Shown piece by piece: positions 32,430 through 43,412 of a DNA stretch of 64,000 bases. The notes below the pieces were generated by a model. It was not told the DNA's origin, searched no databases, and saw only the letters and a list, made by a program, of their open reading frames with translations. The stretch comes from Massospora cicadina (Eukaryota > Entomophthoromycota > Entomophthoromycetes > Entomophthorales > Entomophthoraceae), in contig JAKSZP010009194.1 of the NCBI GenBank assembly GCA_022478985.1, positions 310,001-374,000 on the forward strand, read 5' to 3'. The translations under genes were made by a program, and so were the position numbers. Each line of letters starts with the position of its first letter. The first letter of the stretch is position 1.

Positions 32430-33585
32430 TCAATTGAGGCTTGGTTGCAAAGATTGGGTAAGATCAAGTCACCCATCGGATCCTCAGATTGGGTGGCCCA
32501 AGTGGCTTGGGCCTCCCAATCTGATTGGTTGAGGGATTCCTGAGTTGCTTCCACTGCGAAGGTTTCATTGTCCTCCTGCGTTGGGAGTGTGGGATAGTGG
32601 AGGCGACTTTGGCTGCTTCCTTGACCGTGGCCCTGTGGCCTGTTTGGCCTTCTTTTGCTCTTGAGGGGAGATAGGCTTTACTAGTAAGTAGCAGCCTTGT
32701 GCTCCCCATGGGAAGGCCTCTTTGGTGCTGGTGGTTGGTTCATAGTGTGCCTCCCTGCTGGTCATGGCCGCCAAGGGGTGCTCTTGGAATGTGATGCCCT
32801 CCTTGGTGGGGCATGCATGTGCCTTATGGCTGAACGTGTCACAGTGGGTGCAGCTGGGGGGTGCGCTGTCTATGGTTACCCAGAAAGGGTGGGTGGTATG
32901 CCCTTCAATATTTATATAAGTGGAGTGCAGGATCTGGGTTAGGTCCTTCACAATCTCCTTGGTTGGAGTCAGAACTGCAATGGCTTTGCTGGTGCAAAGG
33001 TGTGGCATCAGTGTAAAGCGTTGCATCTCAAAGGATTGTATTTCGCCATATATGGTGAGACCATCTTTCAAGTGCTGCTCCAGAATAGCACGCTTGACTG
33101 TAGTGGGCAAAAAGTCAAACGCGAGGAAAATTTGGTTGGATTTTGTCCATCTGGTGCACTTGGTTTCAATGAACCACTGCCCTTCAGGGAGGTCAATCAC
33201 TACGCGCACTGCAGCAGCTTCATCTCTGCCTCCTTGTTTTCAAAACTGAGATCCAGCCAACCATGTGACATGGAGTGAGGTGTGACGTGCACCACAGTTG
33301 GGAAATAAGTGTGCACATCCCCACAAAATTTTCCCATAAAGCTGTTTGTTGGATATCCAAAAACACCCAGACTCCATATTCCACCGATGAGAGTGGTTGA
33401 GAGTGCGGCGTGTTGATGTACTGGTTACATCACGCCTGCCAAGCGAGGATTTCTGAGGAAATAGTGACCACCAATTTTTTATTTTTTTCTAATCCGCTGG
33501 TTTCTCTGGGGCGTTTTTGAACGTTGGAAGTCGCGGGCCTACCACCTGTGCCTCTTACCTTACTTGCCCAACTGCTCCCTGACAT
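32430..33585 (-). pseudogene. LINE-2 ORF1 with CCHC knuckle
   Basis: The start at 33585 opens MSGSSWASKVRGTGGRPATS, which resembles the LINE-3 ORF1 start (TTWASVMASGALNGATKG). The 214-codon frame 32565-33209 has LPEGQWFIETKCTRWTKSN, an RRM-like region (FDFLPTTVKRAILEQHLKDG and onward) and the knuckle CTHCDTFSHKAHAC (about 32850). A Gln/Pro-rich tail follows. A stop and a shift near 33430 and 33210 break the N-terminus. Role: RNA-binding partner of ORF2. Confidence 0.8.
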
Positions 33586-33691
33586 GGGCGCAGAATAATC
33601 ACCTCTGTGAGATTATCAAACTAGATTCAGACTTGAATTGAATAAGTTGCAAAAGTGATTGCAACGAGAGAAAAAAGTTTTAGTCTCCTCA

Positions 33692-34426
33692 TAGCTAAAT
33701 CAGTAGTTTGCGGGGTAGCTTCAGCAAGTATAGGTTGTACACTTGAGGGTTGGATAGGATCTGACCATATAAAGCTTTAAAGGAGACATTATAATTATCC
33801 GATGGTAGCTAATTCTATAGGGTAACATCGACTAAGCATAAGATTCCAACTACTAACGTCATTGGAAGCCATTTTTTGAAGAATGGCTACAAGGGTACCA
33901 TTTGCTCGTTCAACTGCAACATTAGTAGAAGGATTATATGGGGATTTAATAGACTAATAGGTACTTTCTAATTTATTAAGCTCAGATATCACCTGAGAAA
34001 TGAAGTTGGGTCCATTATCCAATAACAAACTTTCAGGATACCATGCCTGGTGAAAACGTGCTTAGAAAGGATGCCATAGCCTTAACAGCGACTGTGGAGA
34101 CTGAGATAGCTTCAATACATTTAGTAAAATGGTCAATAGCTAACATAATATATCGATGTCAATAAGTGTCATTAGGGAGGTGACCCACAACATTGATACT
34201 CATAGTAGAGAAAGGTTTGGAAGGTACCACAATTTTGTGTTGTAACATCAGATTTCCACCACGTTGTTGTTGGTAAGTAAGACAAGTCTCCAACACATTG
34301 TGTACAGATTCCAGCATGTTATCCCAGTAACAATGATTTTTCAACCACTGTAGAGTCTTAGTGATAGCTCCATGCCCTATAGTTTGGTGGGTCTCCATAA
34401 TAGTATCAGTCCTAGCAGAAGGAAGT
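33692..34426 (-). pseudogene. GYB integrase, zinc-binding region and DDE core
   Basis: The zinc-binding region, METHQTIGHGAITKTLQWLK and HCYWDNMLESVHNVLETCL (34159-34461 frame, last part before GYC), has both His and one Cys. The core reads IMLAIDHFTKCIEAISV (first Asp), LLLDNGPNFISQVISELNKL (second Asp, about 34020) and NVAVERANGTLVAILQKMAS (Glu, about 33920). The spacing between the second Asp and Glu is exactly 35 residues. LPYRISYHRIIIMSPLKLYM follows. One TAG lies inside the core. GYC interrupts the gene at 34427. Confidence 0.85.
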
Positions 34427-35586
34427 TGTAAAAATTTACTGTTTTGGGTTATTATCAGCAAACAACCCTATTAATCTTTTTACTGCACAGGTTTGGTTTT
34501 CTTGTGCACTTCGTTGCTTTGTATAATATATTTAATTATCAGTTGAAAAAAATTATGACAACTATTATCATAGTTGAGTATGAATTCTTATATTTCGCCC
34601 AACACTCATCCAGTATTAACGATTGAATACTAAATTGTCGTGATCTAGGGATTTGTTCCCTTGTTCTGTCCAACCTGATCTTCGCTGAGAACCCCTGGTG
34701 ACAGTCTCTTCAGTCCAAAACACAGTTGGCAGCAATCCCCAATTGTGTCTCCTTCTTCTCTAGATCCCCACTCAGATCTTTACTCTTTTCTCTAAGGGTC
34801 TTCCAATTATTGCACAAAGTAATAATATCCTTGAGAAGAATAGCATAATGGATGGCTGATAATAGTTTTTTACTTAAACTATATACTGGATTAACAATAT
34901 AGAAACTTCTTTACTAAAAATGCTGTTCTTGTAAATAATATTTTTTATTAAAGTAAATTTTAGGGAATTTATAGTGGGGATTCAGTCGTCTAACACTTGG
35001 TTGATGCCTCCTCTTATGAAATGCCAGCCGTTGCCATTGAATCACCCAACCTCATCTTGGCAGTGATGGTCTTCCCCATCCTGGCTAGGATCCTATCGTT
35101 GGACATCCTCAAGACCTAAATGGAAAGAGTCAGAAAACGTGTCCCTAACATTTTCCTCTTGATCCAAGTGAACCAACCATATTTGGCTGGCGACCTGCTT
35201 AGGTAATGGGACTTATTACCCATTAAGGTAGGTCACGCACCAACTGATCAATTTGCTAGTTGCAGTTGGCATCACTCGCCTCGCAACTTGCTATTCATTC
35301 CCAATCAGTCAATGATGAAACCTGACTGATCCCAATCAGTATAACTGATAGTTAATCACTATCAGATGCCCCTATTTCGCGTCAGCAACTTCACCCAATG
35401 TGATCTTAAGTATTCTTCCAGATTGATACCCAATAATTATGACCAGGCGAATATCCCAAAATACCCCAAACTTAGTTACTCCAAAACTCAGGACAACTGA
35501 TTTTCAATTCACTTCGACTTAGGGAATTATCCCCAAGAAATTCCTGGTAATCTAGCAGGCTGGGAATATGGGCAAAAATCCCAACT
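34427..35586 (-). repeat. GYC 3' LTR
   Basis: Direct repeat of 42249-43407 along its full length, with shared blocks such as GATCCCCACTCAGATC, TTTATAGTGGGGATTCAGTC and TTAATCACTATCAGATGCCC. Single-base differences are scattered throughout. It abuts the polypurine tract at 35587-35600. Confidence 0.92.
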
Positions 35587-35599
35587 CATCCCCCTCTTG

Positions 35600-37380
35600 C
35601 CTAGATTTCCAGCGAGAAAAAGACTGGGGCATTAGAACAACGCTTCAGACACTCGGTCAAATACTTCATTGGCTCAAGCGGAAAACAATCTTCAAGTACT
35701 CAACGCTACATGGGATGACCTTTGGCATGCGGCGCTCTTCCTCTTCCTCCTCACTACCACCTTCCTCAGAGCATAGTCCCCACAATCTACTGTTGTGCCA
35801 GGTTGATCAATTTACTCGTGATGATATTAGTCCCAGGATCCAGATTTCCCCCATCAGGGCATATGACCTGCTACATATTCAGGATTCTTGGTCCAACATC
35901 CTTGTTCCATGATTTTCTCCTCGACCTAGACAGGAGACTCTTGCTGTCAATGTTCGTTTCATGGCCCAACTAAGAATACTTATTTTTATTCGTCCTTGTT
36001 ATTTCTCTCATAACCTATTGGCTTAAGTCATTACTATTTCTTCTCTTGAAGGGCTTATCCCATTAATTTTGAGATTAATTTCTCCATAATTGGAGATTAA
36101 TGTATTGTAGAGTGAATAAATATTAACTTCCATATGAGTCTGACATCCCCTCTTGTCCAGCTCATATGTCAAATTCCAAGTTGAAATACCAGCAGCTTCT
36201 GAATAGTTTGTCTGATCAAGACCTCTGGCTCTTCCAGCAGATGAGTTGGGATGCACAGCGGAAATTCTTCTATGGTCAGGATTCAAAGGCCTAGTCTGGC
36301 GCCAGCGGCTGGTCCTTTCATCAAATTAACATAAATAGTAACCAATCCCTCCAAAACCAGGCTTGCTATCATTTTGAAAAACTCTCAGCTGATCCTTCCT
36401 CTGCTGTTGATTCCAGAGTTGGATTTTGAAACTCTCATGGATTTATCTCCTTTCAATGTTGCACCAACCATCGTCATAAATGCTCCAGAGATTATGCCAT
36501 TTGCGCTTAATCACTATTTTCTTGCCAGGTCAGATCTGCTTCCCAAGTTCCTCTTCTGACTCAGACAATATTACAAACCCGCTGTTCTGGCTACTGAGCT
36601 CATCATTGGTAAAAGGGTTCATTTTGAGCTCCCATATGCTGAACTCTAGGCCCAAGTCACTGAAGCTTTGTACCTAGCACTGAATCCCTCTGATCTTGAT
36701 AACATCCTAGATTGGGATACCGCCGCTTATGATCTTCACTTTGCTGGCCAAGTTCTTTGAAGTTGGTCCATGAAGCTTCCAGCCTCGCCCAGGCTTCACT
36801 GCTCTTTCAGCTTCAGCTTCTGAGAAGCCCATTTTCATTGCTTTCAAAACGCCATTCATTCCCTGCATGACTATCTCCTTGCTGGCGCTTAACATCAGTA
36901 TCTTTTGCTGATGGATTTATTAGGTGGCATGATATAGCAACCCCATCAAGCATCCCTTGTTTGCTGCCAGCCTATATGTCCAGTGCTATTGATGAAGCTT
37001 GTCATCAGGTGCTCAAGACTAATCTTCTGGCTCTGGTACCATATCAGGATTACTCAGGGTTAATTGCTTATTGCCTCTTATCATACTGTTGCTTTCCTCC
37101 CCACTCTGGGGTTTCACAATTGGCCTCATCCGGCATCTCAATTTCCCTTCCCCTAGTATCTTTCTCATAGGGCTCTGCGTCTGCTCAAAGAACATGGTTT
37201 TGTGTATGTCTAGCCTTCTCTAGCATCTGATCTCACATCAATTTTGATGGGCTGTTCATTTCTACCGTTATCCATCCTCCCTCCCCCAAGAGGTGACATA
37301 GGCGGAATCATCCCCATATTAAGGATAATTAATAAAATCAAAAAATTATAAAACTATATTGGTATTTTCTCTGTGCGGTT
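35600..37380 (+). other. extra non-pol segment between GYC integrase and 3' LTR, open mainly on the antisense strand
   Basis: After the integrase C-terminus (about 37650) GYC should reach its polypurine tract within a few hundred bases, but about 2 kb remain. The plus strand, antisense to the element, has the better reading: frames 35568-35912 (114 codons, starting just inside the LTR), 36374-36559 and a run holding ATELIIGKRVHFELPYAEL and DLDNILDWDTAAYDLHFAGQ (36590-36740), separated by few stops. No family was recognised. It may be an antisense accessory gene or an unrecognised insertion; no target duplication was seen. Confidence 0.4.
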
Positions 37381-37449
37381 TATAATCTTTTTTTCAATAT
37401 TTTATCAATTCTTTATTTTTATTCTTATTTTTCCCATGGGACTTGACTT

Positions 37450-37620
37450 TGTTTTGGTTCAGCGGTCCATCTTTTTTTTTTCCCCTAAACTGGGTCCTGG
37501 GTTCTTAACTGCCAGTTTTCTATAGTTCAGAGGTCCTTTTTCGGACTTAACCATCTAGATTGGTTCAGAGGTTCTTTTTTGGACTTGACCTAATCATCAG
37601 GACCTGATAAACTTAATGGT
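37450..37620. repeat. short repeats around GGTTCAGAGGTCC
   Basis: Four imperfect copies of (G/A)GTTCAG(A/C)GGTCC(T/A)TTTTT, most followed by GGACTTGACC-type sequence, occur here between the integrase end and the extra segment. A related stretch lies at 59740-59850, upstream of LINE-3, including TTCAGAGGTCCATTTTCCCC. The two regions may be pieces of the same repeat family. Confidence 0.5.
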
Positions 37621-37639
37621 TCATTGGTCCTTTGAAAGC

Positions 37640-38903
37640 TCTTTTATTTTTTTACATCCATCCATCACTTCAGATACTTAGCATGAACTCAATTCAAAAC
37701 TATTCCATCCAAGATATTGTTGATGGAGTAGGCATCAGTCGCAATCTTGGCAATAACTTCAAATAGACCTGACCACAATGCATCTAGTTTGTTTCTTCTT
37801 CCAAAACCATGCATATCGCAATAGGCTACTTTTTCACCTATTTAATATTATGTTGAGGCCAGTCAGTTCTTATCATCAGTTGATTTCTCTTGTATCCTTT
37901 TCTTCAACATAGTATCAAATGCTTACAATTGCATATAAATCAGGATATTTTACAGTCAGTTAAATTACTGTTCAGCACTCATCCCCTACGTAAGTTCCAC
38001 CACTGAGTATAAAATAGGCAGCAATGCGGCCTTTTCTCCAATATAACAACTCAAAGGCATCTTTCCCGCCGCCATATGATGACTGATATCGTAGAACAAA
38101 CGTCACCAAACTCAGGTATGTTCCCCATGTGGAAGTTCTTCCCACAACCAGCTTCCTCAGTGTCACGGCCAGCGTTCCATTCACCTGTTCTACCAGTCTG
38201 TTTGTCTCTGACCAGTAGGGTACTGACACAACTTCTCTGATCCCCATTATTTCTTAAGTCTTGGAATCACATGAGACGTGAAGTTGTTCCTATTATTGCT
38301 AAGCAGGACCTGCGGACATCCATGTTGTTATACTACATGAAACAGGATGAACCTCGTGGTGCTGTTAGCGTCTACTTTCATTAGGGCCTTTGTCTTGACC
38401 CATCTCTTCAGATGCTCAATGGCAACTATAATGTACTTGACTCCCCCTGTGATCATTGTCAGCGAACCCCTCACATCAATGGACACTGTGTGACAGGCAA
38501 ATACAGGGTGTACCAGTCAGTATCCAGTAGTATTCTTACGTGGTTTGTGCAGCTGGCACTCCACGCAACAAGCTAGATAATCCGCAACATCGTAGTTTAT
38601 GGATTCCCAGTAGTACTGGCGAATATTATTGGTTGTTTTCCTCAGGCCTCCATAGCTGACAACCTTGTGAGCTGCTTGCACAATAGATGCTCTTTCCGAC
38701 AGCTTTGGGAATAATAACTGCTTCCCATTGATCATCTTAAATACTTGTCCATCCATAGTCTCAGTGTTTTCCATCGCTTTCTGAAGCACAACTTGGATTT
38801 CTTGGGGCTCAATCCTGATTTCTCCATTGACCATTCTCTGGAATAGATCATCCACCTGCGGGTATACCATCTGGGCCATTGATAACCACAATAAGCTATC
38901 CAA
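37640..38903 (-). pseudogene. GYC integrase
   Basis: The zinc-binding region (38517-38903 frame) reads AAHKVVSYGGLRKTTNNIRQ then ADYLACCVECQLHK; the second His is Tyr and CxxC is intact. The core has LLSNNRNNFTSHVIPRLKK (second Asp changed to Asn) and RLVEQVNGTLAVTLRKLVVG (Glu kept). The 91-codon frame 37972-38247 continues to FELLYWRKGRIAAYF. The C-terminal module GEKVAYCDMHGFGRRNKLDA with LWSGLFEVIAKIATDAYSI ends near 37660. The protein is inactive because of the Asp change and stops. Confidence 0.85.
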
Positions 38904-38979
38904 ATTCTGGTGAGAAGCCCCTGCTCGGTGGACAATCTCATAATTATAAGCCTGGAGCTTAAGTGCCCATCAGGCCATT

Positions 38980-40170
38980 CATCCTTCTGGCTCTCTCAAA
39001 TTGTGAAGCCAACACAATGAAGAGGGTCCATCACCTCCTTTAAGTGCGTTCTGTGGATGTACACCCAAAACTGCTTACATGTGTAAATGACTGTAAGGCA
39101 TTCATTCTCAGTCATGGTGTAGTTCCTCTCAGAGGCTAAGAGTGTCCGGCTCACATATGCCACCAGATGTTCATCCCCAAGTTCATCTACTTGGCTTAGT
39201 ATGGAGCCAATCGCCATCAACAAAGCATCATTTTGAGTAATAAACTCTTGAATGAAATTTGGATATTTCAGAATTAGAAATTTATTAAATACCGGCATAG
39301 CTCATCAAAAGAGTCCTGGGCCTCTTCACCACATATGAATCATTTTTTCAGAAACTTCAATAGATGGAATAAGGGTTCAGCTATTTGGGCGAAGTCCCAA
39401 ATAAATCTTTTATAGTATATGACCATCCCAAGAAACACTTGGATGTCTCAGACACTCTTTGGCACAGCCATCCATTCTATGGCTTCTATCTTCTGGGCTT
39501 GCAGCTGCAATCCACTGGAGCTGATTATGAATCCCAGAAATTCCAACTCTTTTTAAAGAAGTGGAACTTCATCAGCTTAATCTTCAGGTTAGCTGTGGAC
39601 AATCGCTTGAATACTTCTTCCAAGTGGTGTAGGTGATCAGTAAACGTCCTACTGAACACGTTTATAATGTTTAGATATACCAGGTCACATGACAACTTCA
39701 AGTCGCTCAGTATCTCATCCATGGCCCTCTGAAACATTGCAGGCGCATTACATAGACCCTGGGGCATCCTCATCGGTCGATATAGCCCCTGCGCAGTAAC
39801 AATTGCGCATTTTTACTGGTCTTCTTTTGGCAAGTCGATCTACCAGTGTTGAGATCAGATTCATCGTGGAGGAATACTTTGCTTCTCCCAATTGGTCTAG
39901 CACATCATTGATCCTCAGTAGGGGATACAAATCCTTCTTCATAATTTTTTTTTCAGTATCTGGTAGTTGATCACCACCCGCTTGGATCCATCCTTTTTCT
40001 TTTTTTATCATTAGGTGGTCCCAAACTATAGGGGGATACATCAAGATCCATCCTTTTTATTCATGATCAGAATCGGACTCACCCAGGGACTTGACATGGA
40101 ACTAGAAGCCCATGCTTCACTAGTTTGCTGATTTTATCCTCCTCTACCGCTTTAGCAGCTTTTGATCATT
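38980..40170 (-). pseudogene. GYC reverse transcriptase and RNase H
   Basis: RT pieces: DGSKRVVINYQIL (about 40000), GLYRPMRMPQGLCNAPAMFQ (about 39770) and LVYLNIINVFSRTF (about 39680), where YLNI stands for YLDD. LKIKLMKFHFFKKSWNF follows. RNase H (38996-39298): TQNDALLMAIGSILSQVDEL (Asp kept in a changed TDAS), HLVAYVSRTLLASERNYTMT and ENECLTVIYTCKQFWVYIH. A 46-bp LINE-A micro-insertion splits RT at 39999-40044. The catalytic pair is lost. Confidence 0.85.
39999..40044 (-). mobile_element. micro-retrocopy of LINE-A 3' tail (46 bp) in GYC RT
   Basis: The minus strand reads TTGATGTATCCCCCTATAG, continues TTTGGGACCACC and ends TAATGATAAAAAAAG. Direct repeats GATCCATCCTTTTT (39985-39998 and 40045-40058) flank it. 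It lies inside the RT coding region, so it is younger than GYC. Confidence 0.85.
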
Positions 40171-40469
40171 GATCAGTCTCATCCTGATTGGCAAATTTTC
40201 CCCGGTGTCGACCTTATGGATCACATCTTATGCACATCCCAAATTGTGGTTGTCCTGAGCAAAAACTTCCTAATACTTTTCGAATAGTTCAAGCACCTCC
40301 TCTTACTGGACTTCTGACAGATCAGCGAGCTGCTCTCAATTAACCAATAGGTTGATGCTCTCAGTTACCCTGGCCAGTAATCCCATCTTGTCAAGAGTTT
40401 TAAAATTGTGGAATCTCCTTAATTCAGCCATCAGGATCAGATGAATAAATGAGATGATCTGATTCCTCT

Positions 40470-40730
40470 TGATCTTCATCAGTTTACACTTAAGTTCTCC
40501 AGGAGAAATCAGATTTCTTCATGACCCAGCATTAGTATCCCAGGAGCCACCTAAGGCTACACTCTGGACTTATTTCAGGGGCTGCCAACCTCCCCATACA
40601 ACAGCTCAGGTATCTCTAATGTCAACCACATGTCAACTATCAACTGCAATCCTGGCGGTATGGTCCTCTCTAATTGGACTTCAGATAATTCTTCAGATTT
40701 CTTGGCAAAGGCATCTTGTCCGCCAGTTTT
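40470..40730 (-). pseudogene. GYC dUTPase-like domain
   Basis: In one minus-strand frame the sequence reads LSEVQLERTIPPGLQLIVDM, then TLEIPELLYGEVGSP, stops, then VAPGILMLGHEEI and FLLENLSVN. It lines up block for block with the GY1 domain (EVEVPAGLYGEV, VAPGIIILGHGEI, VLIENLQ). The motif-3 catalytic Asp and Tyr are absent here too (GILMLGHEE). Four stops interrupt it. Its position directly before RT is the same as in GY1 and GYB. Confidence 0.65.
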
Positions 40731-40979
40731 CAGGCTTCCAGCTTGGCAACTTCCTTGATTATTTCAGGGTCATTCTCTTCGCCCCAGCTCTGGCCACGGC
40801 ATTTACATCCAAATCGACCACTTGATACAGCTGATCTTTTCATCGTCCACAAACAGATCACTGATATTAATTTCCTAGGTCATAATGTTGGGAGGAACAG
40901 GCTTCTCCGCAGCTCTAGACTGTTCCCCATCTAGGCCATGGGCCCTTTTCCTGATTCCTTGGTGGTAGCTGACTCTTTC

Positions 40980-42202
40980 GCCTGGACCACGTTGATCTGA
41001 CCCTTCAGCTTTTTACAGTGCATGGCGAAATGTCTTTTCCCACCACATTGGTAGCAGACATTTACCTTCTTATTCAACTGTCTGAATTCTTTGGGCTTAT
41101 TCCCCAGTACGGTTCAGTTGTTCGTCTCTTAAGCTCCATTTTTTCCCTTCATGGGATTTGGTTTGCGTACCAGATTAGATTTAAAGCTTCTATTTGGGGC
41201 ATCAAATGTTGCTCCCAAAAATCTTCAAATTGTCTACCATTTGCAAGGTAGTTATTTATGTCGTTAACATGGAAGACATCATGCAATGCAAATCATAATA
41301 GGGCTGAAGGGCCACTTGCAAGGCAATTCTGGCATCAAAAATTGTCCAATACTTTTGCTCCAACCCGGATCTGCGGCTCCTAGTAAACCTATCTGTGAAA
41401 CTAGCTAGAGACTCATCTTTATGGAACTGGATTCCCATAAATTCCTGTTTGCCTTTTAATATGAGCGTCAGACTCCTGAATTCTTTTATGATGGATGCCT
41501 TTGCTTCAGCATATGACCAGCTGTCCCCCTCTAGTTGAGGTAACACTAAGTTCTGACAGTTGGTGTCTAGGCAATTCATGACTGTCAACGCCTTTTGACA
41601 ATCCCCGTATCCATTCATAGTCATGTCAAACAGTTGGAAAAATGCAGGGGCGTTATCCCAATGGAACACTGGCAAATTTGGCATTGCCTTAAATTCCTTC
41701 AAGTTATCTCTGACCAATTCTCTCAGTTCAGCCACTTGGCTAACTTGAGGAGTAACTTCGGCATCATTTCCTAAATGGCAGCAAAAGTGGGCGGCATGTT
41801 CCTTTGGGTATTCAACTTCCCAATTATTGTGCAAGGACTTCTCTCATCAGTATTGCTTGCCATATCTGGCTCACAAGCACATTTGTGAGCTTTTAGTTCC
41901 TCCACCTGTTTGATCAGTCACTCTATATCAATGCTGAAATTTCTCAAACAAACGCAATCCACTTCTTGCTCCATTTTCAGGTATAAGACCTCTCGAATGA
42001 GGTCCCCTTCTTTCTTCTTCAACAAAGTTACTTTCCCAAATAACTCATTCCTAAAACTCGCAACATTATCCATCCCTTCCTCCACCTTGGTGTCTCATTC
42101 TTCCAAGGCCAAGATTTCCTGATGGTCCACTGAGTTTAGGGCATTCTGATTCACAGTGGCTAACTTGGTTCACAGTTTGCTTAACTCATCTTTGTACGAC
42201 AT
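40980..42202 (-). pseudogene. GYC Gag with CCHC knuckle
   Basis: The start at 42202 opens MSYKDELSKL and is followed by a TGA. The 192-codon frame 41256-41834 has the capsid-type region LPVFHWDNAPAFFQLFDMTM, LVLPQLEGDSWSYAEAKAS and ASFTDRFTRSRRSGLEQKYW, which resembles GY1 Gag. The knuckle CYQCGGKRHFAMHC lies near 41030. The N-terminal 130 residues look helical (KQVEELKAH and neighbours) with TGA at three otherwise open positions. No collagen-like segment is present. Confidence 0.85.
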
Positions 42203-42248
42203 TCTTATAAATTCTTCAACTCAACTACCCCTGTAGTGAGCACCAACT

Positions 42249-43407
42249 TGTAAAAATTTACTGTTTTGGGCTATTATCAGCAGACAACCCTAATAATCTT
42301 TTTACTGCACAGGTTTGTATTTCTTGTGCACTTCATCACGTTGTATAATATATTTAATTATCAGTTGAAAAATATTATGACAACTATTATCTGTAGTTGA
42401 GTATATATTCTTATATCTTGGCCCTTGCTCGTCCAGTATTCCCAATTAAATACTTAAGATGTCGTACTTATAGGTATTTGTTCCCTATGCTCTTGTCCAC
42501 CTGATCTTTACTGAGATACCCCGGTGACAGTCTTTTCAGTCTAACACACTTTCAGCAGCGTTCCTCAATTGTGTCTCCTTCTTCTTTAGATCCCCACTCA
42601 GATCTTTACTCTTTTCTCTAAGAGTCTCCCAATTATTGCACACAGCAATAATATCCTTGAGAGAAATAGAACAATTAAAAGCTTATAATAGTTTAATACT
42701 TAAACTATATACTGGATGAACAATATAGAACTTCTTTACAAAAATGCTGTGCTTGCAAATACTGTTTTTTATTATAGTGAATCCTAGGGAATTTATAGTG
42801 GGGATTCAGTCGTCTAACACTTGGTTTATGCCTCCTCTTATGAAATGGCAGCCGTTGCCATTGAATCACCCATCCTTATCTTGGCAGAAATGGTTTTCCC
42901 CATTATATTTAGGATTCCGTCGTTGGACTTCCTTGAGACCTAAACAGAAAGAGTCAGAAAATGTGTCCCTAACGTTTTCCTCTTGATCCAATTGAACCAA
43001 CCATATTTGGCTGGCGACCTGCTTAGGTAATGGGACTTATTACCCATTAAGGTAGGTCACGCACCAACTGATCAATTCTCTAATAGCAGGTAGCATCAAT
43101 CACCTCGCAACTTGATATTCATTTCCAATCAGTCAGTGATGAAACCTGACCAATACAAATTAGTATACCTGGTAGTTAATCACTATCAGATGCCCCTATT
43201 TCGTTGGCAACTCCTCCTGATAAGATCTTAGTATTCATCTGGATTGATCCCTGACAGATATGACCATGCGAATTTTCCAAAATCCCCCAAATGTTTTTAT
43301 TACAAAACTCAGGCCAACTGATTTCCAATTCAGGTTGTCTTAGGGAATTATCCCCAAGCAATTCCTGGTAATCTATCAGGCTGGGAATTTGGGCAAAAAT
43401 CCCAACA
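42249..43407 (-). repeat. GYC 5' LTR
   Basis: Direct repeat of 34427-35586. It starts TGTAAAAATTTACTG and ends TCCCAACA. The Gag leader begins 46 bp to its left, after the primer-site-like TTGGTGCTCACTACAGGGG (minus strand). Confidence 0.92.
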
Positions 43408-43412
43408 GCAGT

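Larger units (their letters stand above)
28426..33680 (-). mobile_element. LINE-2, full-length non-LTR retrotransposon
   Basis: The 5255-bp copy is flanked by the 11-bp duplication TAGTCTCCTCA (28415-28425 and 33681-33691). ORF1 starts at 33585, and ORF2 has endonuclease, RT and a C-terminal zinc region. It is the same family as LINE-1, very similar along 28.43-32.08 kb. The 3' end is CCCCGCAATAAATTGC on the minus strand. It interrupts the integrase gene of GYB. Frameshifts in ORF1 and ORF2 and several stops make it inactive. Confidence 0.93.
34427..43407 (-). mobile_element. GYC, Ty3/gypsy element with dUTPase-like domain, nested in GYB
   Basis: The LTRs (34427-35586 and 42249-43407, about 1.16 kb) begin TGTAAAAATTTACTG and end CCCAAC(A/T). 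The flanking 5-bp sequences are GAAGT (34422-34426) and GCAGT (43408-43412), one mismatch. The polypurine tract AAGAGGGGGATGA (minus) adjoins the left LTR, and TTGGTGCTCACTACAGGGG (minus) adjoins the right LTR. Gag, protease region, dUTPase, RT, RNase H and integrase follow right to left. RT has YLNI for YLDD and the integrase has NNR for DNG, so it is dead. An extra 1.7-kb stretch lies between integrase and the 3' LTR. Confidence 0.92.

Noticed and set aside
32697..33278. Plus-strand frames opposite LINE-2 ORF1
   Set aside because: They are shadows of the ORF1 CCHC protein on the minus strand.
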